DNA of 64,000 nucleotides from Antennarius striatus (Eukaryota; Chordata; Actinopteri; Lophiiformes; Antennariidae): NCBI RefSeq assembly GCF_040054535.1, contig NC_090785.1, forward strand, positions 8,312,501 through 8,376,500, in the 5' to 3' direction. Positions 1-10,407 of this stretch are shown here, one piece after another. The notes under the pieces are model-generated. The model was given only the letters and a program-made list of their open reading frames with translations, was not told the origin of the DNA and did no database searches. The position numbers and the translations under genes are program-made. The number at the start of each line of letters is the position of its first letter. Position 1 is the first letter of the stretch.

Positions 1-265
1 TACAATCAGTCAATTCTCTTTGTCAGGAATAAAATACGGGCAATTATCTAAATAAAAGTACCACCCATTGATGACACTAACTAAACTGCTGTTGTGTTAC
101 TGGATTGGCAACTCTAATGTGCTGGAGGCTCAAAGTATGTAGAATTGATGTCAATGTTAAGTCACAGCTATCTGTGGGAAATGCAATGACACAGCTGTGT
201 TTGCTAAATCTGTCAGACTGTCACTCTTCTTTTGTGAATATAATATCTTCACTTTTACCTTTCAG

Positions 266-2383
266 ATCAGCAGGTTCATGTCTGTCAACAAGCTGAAATA
301 CTTTTTTGCTGTGGACACAAGATACGTTTTGAAGAAACTTATGATCCTCATGTTCCCATATACACATCAGGTAAAATGAGAGCTTTTCATTCAGACTTTA
401 TTGTACATCAACATACAGAACAACACAGAACATTTTTATCATCTTAAGACTGCATGATAATAAAGGTGGTATCTGCTTTCAGCCATTTAATCACTAGTCT
501 TGTTTTCTTTATGAGCACTTTGAGCCCAGTAAATTCACACACATCTTAACTTATTCAGATTGTAAATTAAGTCACCACTCTAAACATTTTGTACCCTGAT
601 AATGTGTGAACTACACAGTGCAAATTCTCCTTGCAAAATCAGGGTCAAGCAGCATGGACTATCTGTTCCTAAATTCCATGTAATGCTTTTTAGTATTTAT
701 AACCATTAAAGTGAGTTGTAATTGTTTGATGTCCTCATGAGTGGTGTGTACTTAAATGATGAAACCCATGATCACTGATAAATGTGTAGGTGTAGTTATA
801 CAGGAACAGCCTCCAACAAACAATTTACTCATGTTTGTTCAAGGTCTGATTACAAATCACGGAGGCATTTTCTCTTTGCTTTCTTGGGTAATTATTTTCC
901 ATTTGTAAGTGAATAGATTTATTCATTTTATTTCGTCATGTACAACAAATCAGTCTTGAGTACCTAAGAAAGGACAAATAGTAACATGTTTGGCATCGTC
1001 ATTTTTTGTGTTGATATGAACATTGTTGATAGTAAGAAAAAAACACAAAAGAAACACTAAAGAACACATGGTTCATGTCTTGTTCCCTGATAGGACTGGG
1101 AAGTTCGCTACCATCGGGACACTCCACTCACTCCAAGACAGGATGTGAATGCACCTGATCTTTACATCCCTAGTGAGATTTCTATAAATACTTAATTGTC
1201 AGTATTATAACGTTCTGGAGTCTTAGATGTTTATTATGTGTATTTATTGTCTTTTAGCAATGGCTTTCATCACTTACGTTTTACTTGCCGGAATGGCCCT
1301 TGGGATTCAAAAACGGTGAGTAACTCAATCACATCTGGTCACAGTAAGCATGTTCCTGTCAGGTAATCTGAATGACGGATGTGTATTGTGTTCATGTTCA
1401 GGTTCAGCCCAGAGGTTCTTGGACTGTGTGCCAGTACGGCCCTGGTGTGGGTCATCATTGAGGTCCTGGTGATGTTGTTGAGTTTGTACCTGCTGACGGT
1501 ACACAGCGATCTCACAACCTTTGACCTCATTGCCTACAGTGGATACAAATATGTTGGGTAAATGCCATGTTATATTTAGGATGTATCTGATTTTGCTTTT
1601 CTGTCAAAATATTGTGGTGGATTAGGGTTAATTGGAGTTTATCAGGAATTGATCAATTATTTTAAAAGTAAGTTGACCCTCTGTCTCCTTTTAGGATGAT
1701 CTTCTCAATTTTGTGCGGCCTACTGTTTGGCAGTGATGGTTATTTTGTGGCCCTTGCGTGGTCATCTTGTTCCCTCATGTTTTTCATTGTAAGTATCATC
1801 ATCCATCATATTAAAAAGCCTTTAAGTATTTGAGGTTGAGCTTTTTTCTTCAGCCATAAACAAATCATCAATCCGTAATAACTACGTTCTTGCAAACCTG
1901 AAATTTGGATGATTTCTACTGCTGTCGTTTGTTGGCTGTTGAGCAAAAATTTTGTGTGAAACGCTTGCTTTTTCAATACATTGATCATGCGTCAGACAAA
2001 ATTATATTAAATGTCTTATTTAATATATACCAGTATAATTATGGGATCAAAACTATTGATTTTTCACGCAGACATGAACAAGCTGTGCTCATTTAACATT
2101 TATTGTCATATAAATCTTCATATTTCCCAAAATATATTTTTTCTGTGAATTAAATCAGCTTTGTAAATTTCTTACTATTTGTTCTCCATTAATTACAGGC
2201 TGAATAATTTCACTATCTTTACAGATTCGATCTCTGAAGATGAAGATCCTTCCCTCTCTCTCTTCTGACTCTATGGGAACCGGAACAAGTGCCAAACCTC
2301 AATTCCGTCTTTATATCACTGTGGCTACTGCACTCTTTCAGCCAATCATTATATACTGGTTAACGTCTCATTTGATCAGGTGA
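266..2383 (+). CDS. yif1a: YIF1A-like Yip1-interacting factor, 3' part of gene (5' exons outside window)
   Basis: YIF1 proteins are multi-pass membrane proteins of the early secretory pathway that bind YIPF partners and act in ER-Golgi traffic. Six exons are visible: 266-370, 1094-1172, 1258-1315, 1402-1557, 1695-1788 and 2225-2383. All have AG/GT borders, and the phases join into 216 codons plus a TGA stop. The start includes [13 protein letters not shown] and FPYTHQ, then [33 protein letters not shown] and [10 protein letters not shown], ending ..[11 protein letters not shown]. Several hydrophobic helices are evident. Residues such as LGLCAST, SGYKYVG and LFGSDGY fit YIF1A better than YIF1B (from remembered human sequences). 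About 80 N-terminal residues are missing and must lie upstream. A poly(A) signal AATAAA lies at 2640-2645. The forkhead gene follows about 1 kb downstream on the same strand. Confidence 0.93.
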
Positions 2384-3390
2384 CCACGAGGCATTTTTAA
2401 GCCAGGTAATGTGGTTGTTGAGTGCCCTTATATGCTGTTTTGTTAGTAAAAACAAAACATGCAGAGTGTTGAGTTCCAGCGGGTGTTGAGCTTTTCAGAT
2501 GGACGAATTAATGATGAAATGGTTTGATGAGTAAACTTCAAAGTGTAACAGAAAATATTGCACTGGAAGTCTGTACTCATCTGCAATAAGTGCACAGTAA
2601 CACTGACATACTTTTGTTTTTTGGCCACATTACTTTGAAAATAAAGAATTTTATTATGTCATGTGTTTGTTCAGTTTCAGTTTCCCTTTTACATAAAACA
2701 TAGAAGCTTTGCAGTATTTACCTCACAAAGTAGAAAAGCACGTTACACATATGATTCGAGTGCCACTTTTCTGATATGGTAACGTGCTGCGTTTTTTTCC
2801 CCCTCTACCTTGTAAGTCCTGGGTTTTATTTATCTGCCTTTGACAAAGCATGTTTGAATTTTTTTTTAGAAAAAATAAATTGAGCTTTGTGCATTAATAT
2901 TTTGCAGTTTCTGTGAGTTTTATTGATCCTAGTGATATATAATCTCTGTTTGGAACAATTTTATTTATTTTTTTGGATCTGTCAGTTCCTCTTTTTTCAT
3001 TAATTACTTTTCTCTTTTAAACTTGTTTGAATAAATGTATTTGAAATATTGTATGTGCTTACTATTATCTCAACAGAGGTTTTAGAGTACATTACTGATT
3101 TTATTGATCGAATCACTGAATAGTACATTCTGTCATTATTAATAACCTCAGGTTAACCTGCCACAGCACCAAAGTACTGCTGTTAAGCATCAGCTATGTA
3201 ATGATCACGTAACCTTCTATGTTACATGAAGTACTTTTATATTTATTTTTTTACTCATGTACTCTTTCAGAGGCATGTCTCTTTTACTCTGGCCAGTGAT
3301 ACTTAAGTTACAACAAAAGGTGACAAATTCTTTTGCCCACCATTTTCCTCCTTAATGAACTACTGCCCTCCTGTGTTTGTGTATTGCCTC
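2384..3390. other. yif1a 3' UTR and intergenic spacer
   Basis: The first ~260 bases are the presumed yif1a 3' UTR, ending after the AATAAA at 2640-2645. The rest is AT-rich spacer. I see no coding exon or clear repeat in it. Confidence 0.6.
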
Positions 3391-3394
3391 TCCG

Positions 3395-3619
3395 CAGTAC
3401 GCTTGAGCGATTGCGCGACGGGTGCGCGCCCGTGCGCGTCCACTTTACAACGCGTCCTTTTCGTTTCCATGGAAACTTCCGACGGCAACAGAGCGCAGAA
3501 GAGTCTGTTCGACTCCGATTCTAGTCTGAACGCTCGAATGTCACCTTTAATTTTAAAACAACGTTTTCTGGATATTGAACAAGGCCTGAACCGGGTCTGA
3601 ATTGTCGATTTAATTATTT
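3395..3619 (+). promoter_or_regulatory. CpG-rich promoter and probable noncoding exon 1 of the FOXN-type gene, with an RFX X-box
   Basis: This short CpG-rich block (many GCGCG words at 3410-3455) sits in otherwise AT-rich DNA about 800 bases before the first coding exon. At 3463-3476 it carries the palindrome GTTTCCATGGAAAC, a perfect match to the RFX X-box consensus GTTNCCATGGNAAC. A good splice donor (TTG/GTGAGTAAG) lies near 3620, so the block is probably promoter plus 5' UTR exon. The transcription start and the exon itself are inferred. Motif presence is seen; RFX binding is not shown. Confidence 0.5.
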
Positions 3620-4409
3620 GGTGAGTAAGTAGTTAAAATTATTTTGTCGTTTTAGGTAACGTCATCGAAGGGGTTACCTGCCAGAGGAAAAACGCGGCTT
3701 TCTTGACTACATGAAACTTTATATTCTTCCGCCATTTCCCTGCTGGACTCAACCATGTGGAATCGTGCACAAACTTTGAATTTTATATTGCATACAATTA
3801 CTTTATTATTATTGTTGTTGGTAAACTCAACTGAATATGTATAGATGCCAACAAAAAATGGCTTTAGGAGACCTGCACCTAAAAGCTGGTAACACTGCGT
3901 TTTATTCAAGCAGATGCACTCTAGTGTCGGCTACACATACTGGACTTTGTACGTTTAATGGATGCTCATCGGAGCTGAACAGATAGCTAACATTTAACTG
4001 AATCACTGTTTGTTTTACATCCCTAATTTTTTTTTTAACATGAACCAAGAGATGTTTTTCTGTGTGTTTAAATTATTGCTTTTGTTTTAAGTAGTAGGTT
4101 TGATCTACTCTTGAAATGATTCACAGAAATTAGTCTAATAAAAAATCTCAAAGTTAATTTTTCTACTCTGTTAATATTAATTTCTGTCTGACCTGTTGAG
4201 GAGTTTTGGATGTTTATAAATGGGGTGCACTTTAACTCTTAGGACTGACTTCATGTGAATTATCAGGAGCGTGCCCCACAGTAAAATGAACCAGCTTACC
4301 TTTAATACTAATTTGTTTTACTAATTTCTTACAACAATAACCTCCATTCATTTCTGTGATATCTGCAGTGGTACAGCTGAATCATCCTGGAGGTTTGTGC
4401 CTGGGAGAG

Positions 4410-7123
4410 ATGGAGAATAGTTTTCACACACCGCCGCCTTCATCGCCATGCCCAACCTCTTTCAGAGAGTCTCGACCATTCTCCTCACCACAGCAGACCT
4501 GCTCAAATGCCTACGACTCACTTCCACTCGTTCCTATTTCATTCCCCCCACCCCCTGCCTCACTTTCTCCAGCAACAGCTGAGTCCATTCACTCTTCCTC
4601 TCCTCTTTCACACTGTATTGCAACTCAGTGTCTTGAAGGGAAAAACACAGAGCACCTTATCACGGGCAATATATCTGACCAAGATGACCTTACCTGCCTC
4701 AACTGGCTGCATCAGAGGGGCAACCTGTTACCTCTGCAGCCTCTAACAAAAATCCCACCACTGCCTCAGTTGGAGTCTTCACAATCTGCCCATCCTCTTT
4801 CTCCTGCCTCATCCAAGCCACCATACTCCTTTAGTAGCTTGATCTTCATGGCAATAGAAGATTCACCTGACAAGAGGCTTCCAGTGAAAGACATCTATGA
4901 CTGGATTGTGAACAATTTCCCCTACTACAGAACTGCCACAGGAGGCTGGAGGAACTCTGTCAGACACAATCTGTCCCTGAGCAAGAGCTTCTGTCGCATT
5001 CAGAGGGACAAGAGTCAGGTGGGTACAGGACTCACTGTTACTGCAGGGAAACTGGGTCTGTTAGTGATGAAATCTATTGTGCCTAAATATAGGACAGATG
5101 GTCGAGCAACAATCCTTCAGCAACTCACTGATTCCAGTTCTGTTGTCAACATGTTAATTTTTTTCAGGTTCAGTGTGTTTGTGCCGTCATTACAGTTTTA
5201 AGTTTGTTGTTCTGTGTATTTGTTTAGTCAGTGGGGAAGGGATCGCTTTGGTGTGTGTGTCCAGAGTATCGGCCAGCACTCATCGAGATGCTGAGGAAGA
5301 CCCACAGCTTTCACAGCACCAACAGCAATCTGATTAATAAGCCTGCACTGTGAGTAGGATCACACTGTTTACACACAACAAACAACTACCTCTATTATGA
5401 ATATTCAAAAAAATTTAAGTATTAAAGTTAATTAATGCTATTGTGTTTAACTGATCATTATACCGTTTTAAATAAGTACGAGATAAGCAGCTCCATATTT
5501 TACAAGGAGAATTCCAAATTTGGATGTTTGTGTCAAAGGTCGTTTCATTGATTGTTTTAAATACATGCTTAATCTACATTTGATGCTAGCATTGCATTTC
5601 AGACAAGTAGGGACAGGACCAACAAAAGAGTGAAATTTATGAAACCCTTGAGACCCCGAGTTAGAAAATTCCACAGATAATGACGTAATGATAAAGGTTA
5701 ATTGGTAAATCATCATGAAGGTTAATGTTCAGGATGAGCCCTTGGGTTTAGAAACAGCTTTAAAAATAAAAAAGCATGTTTTTTTTAGTGTCATATCCTT
5801 TTTCAGAAGCAATGTTGTACTGGATAATGAAAACAACTGGTTCCCTGCAGTGGATCATTCTTTTACTGCTAGATAAAATGCCAATATTGAATATTAGTGA
5901 TGATATCGTTCATGAATCACATTCTAGATGAATCACAAGAAAGGTAAATAATAATGATAAAGTATTAAGTCATTTAATGATGTACTAAATATTCACTGCC
6001 ACCAACTATCCACATTTGCCAATTTTTTATTGTCATTTTGGTGATTTTTTAAAAATCTTTTGATAGGTGGTTGGACATGCAATTTTAAGAATTTGTCTTG
6101 AACTAATTGCTTTTTCCTATGTATAAATCTGTATGCATGGGTTTATTTTTCTCTAACAAAGTAATTTTGTCTGGATTTCTTCCAACTGGATGACTAAAAT
6201 AATATTTGGCTCTGATGTGTGAGATCTTTCTGAATAACTTTTAAAATTTTAATGATGCTGCCGCACTGAAATTTAAACTATATTCTGTGAATGTCTACCT
6301 ATCTTTTCTTGTCTTGTAGGCTGGAAGGGGCTGAATTTGGGCTGCCTGCTGTGTCTGACTCTTTTGAAATTGCAGGTTAGTGTTGATTACTAGACTCAGC
6401 AATTTCCTTTCACGTAATTAGCAAAGAATGAAATATTTCAACCTTTTTTAAGTCGTTTCAGTCTAGAATATTTCATCAGTAGCTCCCAGTGACACTTTTA
6501 TTACCTGATCCTACTCTGCAGCTTTCTCAACAGTCAACATTGTTCTTCTGTTTGTATTCTTATGTCATGGCAACAACCTTCTCCTGCAGTGGGATCCCAG
6601 CAAATAGCCTAGCTTAGTCCGTCCATTTCTCCCCATTTGTTTCTGAGCCAATATGCTGTATGGGCCACATACTTACTGAACAATCACAAAAATATTCTTC
6701 AACAGGCTTTATGAAAACCACTTACGGATATTAATATTACATTTTTTCCTATATTTATGGTGTTTTTCTTTTGTAGATCCTCTCTCTCAGGCCCTCCTCC
6801 TCTCCACGCCCTCTCCACAAACCTTGACCAATGATAATCCAACTTTCTCTGAAAACCAACTTTGCCCTTTGACCTTGGATCACGAGGAGCTTGTCACCAT
6901 GGAATCGGTTGAATACCAGCAGGAGGAGATGAGAGAAGAAATGGAGAAAGACCCCCTGTCGGACAGTGGGTACATAGAATTTCACTATTACCAGTCTCAC
7001 CAGTACCTGGTGCTGCCGGGTGAAGCTGAACTGGACCTGGAGACAGTGGAGATCCTCCAGCTTGATGCTGAGGTCCAGGAGGCTGCTGGGTCACTGCTGG
7101 ACCTAGCGGGTGGTGGATATTAA
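4410..7123 (+). CDS. Forkhead transcription factor of the FOXN2/FOXN3 type
   Basis: A nuclear DNA-binding transcription factor. Exons are 4410-5018, 5228-5349, 6320-6375 and 6777-7123; phases join into 377 codons plus stop. The first coding exon has an acceptor at 4368. The start chosen is the ATG at 4410 (MENSFHTPPPSS), because the in-frame ATG at 4356 lies before the acceptor. An N-terminal Ser/Pro-rich region of ~145 residues precedes the forkhead domain: SKPPYSFSSLIFMAIEDSP, DIYDWIVNNFPYY and recognition helix NSVRHNLSLSKSF. The wing is finished in exon 2 (GKGSLWCVCPEYRPALIEML), with the intron after DKSQ. KGSLWC.PEY is typical of FOXN2/FOXN3 and unlike FOXN1/4 or FOXR. The C-terminal exon is acidic, with a DSGYIEFHYYQSHQY block. 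Which teleost paralogue this is cannot be settled here, so no symbol is given. The poly(A) signal is at 7966-7971. Confidence 0.86.
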
Positions 7124-8370
7124 AGATGTATCATGTTCAGCAATATATAATGAGCAGCATCATTGGATTTATGCTTACGTTTTAATGGATGAGGTGATGA
7201 TATTTGGCAAATCAATTTCTACTTCCTAAGATCTCACAATGCTCCACGGCTTGTGTATTATTTTATATACATTAACTTTTGACATTAGGATAATATTCAC
7301 ATGTATTCAAGCACTTTCAATGCAGAAGCTGGATTTGTGTTCTCTGACACCTTAGACAGTGTAATGGGAGTGTAATATTAAACTTAAACACATGAACAAA
7401 ATTATGTGCTGAGATATTTAAGTATTAAGGGAGTATGATCTTAAGTTCAATGGAATTTTCAAGGTTTTCCACATTTTAATATATTGATTTCATTCTCAGG
7501 GGTGTAAGGTTTGCTTCCAACTAAAGCAGAAGTATGGTTCTGGGTTTTTTTTAATGTTATACAAGTGAAATTAACATTTTTGAAAATGTTGAAAATGCTT
7601 GAAAAAATTTTTATTTTCAGATGACTACCATTTAAACATAATGTCTTACCCATGCGTTCAAAAAAAAAATTGACAATTTTTCTTATTGTTTTGCTAGAGT
7701 TTACCTTGAAGAACACATAAAAATTGAAAATATTGTTTAATGCTTCATAAGAATATATTTATAATGTAGTTATCATAGATTGCACTCAAAAAGGGAGAAA
7801 GCACTACACAATTGTATGTCTAATTAATTTCAATACAGTACCCCCATTTTCCTTTTTCTGATCATGTCTGCCACAAATTATTTTAAGTATATGTCATATT
7901 ACTAATTTCTTGAATGAGTTTTCTGTTTAAAAAAAGCTACGATGTTTATATCAAGACAAAGTTTGAATAAAAACGTATGACGTACTCACTGCCATTTAGA
8001 TTTTAGATTTGCTTTATTTTCAGAGTACTGTACATTGAATTTCTGTTCGTAAATTTTCATTTCAAAAGCTGTAGATCTCATTTTATTATCTAACAAATAA
8101 AATCTGTTATTCTGTTTTTGTGTACACATGTCCTGTTAACAACAAATCACTATCGACTCGGTGCGTTAGTTTGTCGCAATGAAAAACAGGTATTCTTCTG
8201 ATGTGTAAGATTATTTCTGATAATGCGTTTACACCATTAGATGGTGTAACAATCAGCCCATGGACACACGTTATTAGATATTCAGGTTAATAATCCATTT
8301 AACAAAATATGTTGCTGTGTTTTATGTCTTTTTCATCCATGTACGGTTTTTTTTTTTTTAGAAAACAGCC
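7124..8370. other. 3' UTR of the FOXN-type gene and spacer before atl3
   Basis: A likely 3' UTR of about 850 bases ends after AATAAA at 7966-7971. The following ~400 bases are AT-rich, with no gene or repeat that I can support. Confidence 0.55.
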
Positions 8371-8664
8371 AATTTGCATACTTTATATAGTTGTTCCGTA
8401 TTCGTAAGTTCCACAAGAAAACTACATCGACCTGCACGATTGGCATCTTGGGTATTGTAGTTCATCTCGACATTTAACAACCTGAACGGAGTAATTGGAA
8501 AACTACATTTCTCAATCAACATTGCGCGAGCTAAATACGGAAGTGTCAGTTGCGTGTTGGAAAAAAGTTCTCTTTTTTTTTTGTTTTCACGCCAGTGTGA
8601 AAAAACCAGGACGTCGTCTTCAACTCTCATAAGAATTTCTTGAAGCCGTTTGAAGACGTCAAAG
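8370..8664 (+). promoter_or_regulatory. atl3: atl3 promoter and probable noncoding first exon
   Basis: The segment has a modest CpG rise and a good donor (AAAG/GTAACA) at 8664-8665. It lacks an ATG-led reading frame that continues into the gene, so it fits a 5' UTR exon. At 8449-8461, TGGGTATTGTAGT is the reverse complement of ACTACAATACCCA, matching the ZNF143/THAP11-type motif ACTAYRNNNCCCR. A near copy, ACTACATTTCTCA, lies at about 8503. The exon and start site are inferred from position. Confidence 0.45.
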
Positions 8665-9954
8665 GTAACATTAATTCGTGACACGACAGCTAATGCAAGT
8701 AGCAAAACAGGCTAATTCAGACCGTTGCACCGTAACTTTCATCATACGATGAAGTGTTAGCTTGTCGTTGTTATTGTTTTAAGGTTTTATGCACACGACA
8801 CACCCTTAACCAGTAAAGTTGTGCATTATTTACTTCAGTTATTAGGCGAGCTTTTCGGATATATGTAGGTTAACTTATAATATAAACTGTATCGCTTTCG
8901 TCAAGTTGTAAAAGTACATCCAAAATCAGCGTTGTTTGTGTGGCTGACGCTAACTAACAATGCAGCCGTCAGTGTGAAGGCTCAACTGGGTTTGGGTTTA
9001 TGTCCAGCTGTGTTTGCTCACTGCAAATACAGATACAATTTTGTTGGGTCTTGTAGCTGCAGAATATCCGCATACGGCACAGAATGTGTGGTATGCTACT
9101 GTTGGTGCCACACCTTCTGAGGTGTGAAGTTTTGGAGCTTTGGTTATTTAAACCCCCTGCAAACTGTTATGAAAGCTCTTTCCTCAACGTGGGAGAGAAA
9201 ATCCTCCCTTGAAAATGAGAACAATGAACTCGATTGAAGAAGTTAATATGAACAGCACAATGGAGAGAATTCCAAATCCAATAGCTGAAGGCGAAGGTGC
9301 AGGGCAGCCATGAGAACATACCGCAATCCACATTACTCACAGCTGAATGTTGTGTCTGGTTGGAGGAAGATCAACGCATGTCTGTCACTCATAGACAGCT
9401 TTGAGTGGGATTATCATGGGAATATCACAACCGTGTAAATCTGAAACGATAATCTGTCCTATGATTTGGGAAAAACCACAGGCATTTGTCCATTAGTCAT
9501 AAAAATAAGTTGCTGTATTTAATTTTTCAACTGTGTTGTTTTTGATTTTTTTTTGTGTGTGTGTGTGTTGTGTGGTGGAAAATGTGGAATTATTCGATAC
9601 GCCACAGTCACACCAGAGCAGCCTTTTTTCAAATTCTACATGAATTTTTCCGTGAAATGTCAGCGCCAGCCAACACAAAACAACAAAATCCATTCAAAGT
9701 AAGAGTTTTTTTTCTCCAAGAAATTGTAGCTGATTTGGTTTTATAAATATTGATGAATAAAACTACTAACATATACTGTAATGAAAATTTGATTGAACCA
9801 GGTTGATTGTTGCAGGTTGATTTTAATAAAACCTTTGTGCTGAATCAATGCATACTTCAATCATGTAATTGCCAAGATTTTTTTTATCAAGCAAAACTTT
9901 TCAAGTTTTCTATACTTTGACTTTTTAGCATATTTTGCAACCATGTTTATGACA

Positions 9955-10312
9955 CCATTCATCAAAAATAGACGTAAACTAGAACCGAGGCAGTCAGAGA
10001 CTGCAACATCCCTGACATACTTTCATTGATCAAAGCATTACCTTTGATTTATTTTCTTACTCACAGTGGCCTCCCTCGTATTTCTATCTTATCTGGTTCC
10101 TGAGTGTACAAAAGTTGAAATTTGACCTTGACCTAGTTTCCTCAAGGCCAATGTCAGCATCTCCTTTGCCAGCTGTGTAATGTGCTTTTTGTTTCATCTT
10201 TCTATCTGCAACGGTTGCGAAGATATTTGTTGGACAAACTAACAAATGGACGGACGAGCACACGAACACTGATCATTACAACACATTACTGCTTTGAAGT
10301 GGGATGTAATGA
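9955..10312 (-). repeat. Copy A of an anonymous dispersed repeat (atl3 intron 1)
   Basis: Read on the minus strand, this matches 56335-56760 on the plus strand over roughly 350 bases with small gaps. Shared landmarks include CATCCC.CTTCAAAG, the word AGATAGAAAGATGAAACAAA, GTCAAGGTCAAAT and ACTTTTGTACACTCAG. No terminal inverted repeats or coding potential were found. The family is not identified. Confidence 0.75.
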
Positions 10313-10407
10313 ATCGTAACTATCTGGCAGACCTAAAACTGTTTAAACATTAATTTCCACCAAATTTTTTTGGAATGGATTTTCACAGGTATCAGTACGA
10401 CTTCAGG

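Noticed and set aside
4356-4409. Upstream in-frame ATG for the FOXN-type gene at 4356
   Set aside because: A splice acceptor (ATCTGCAG) ends at 4368, so this ATG is probably intronic; ATG 4410 is preferred.
5019-5201. Extension of the FOXN-type frame past 5018
   Set aside because: This is read-through of intron 1; the forkhead wing continues cleanly in the exon at 5228.
9213-9311. 32-codon frame (MRTMNSIEEVNMNSTMERIP) as an alternative atl3 start exon
   Set aside because: Its only possible donor (GAAG/GTGCAG) gives the wrong phase for the atl3 exon at 10390.
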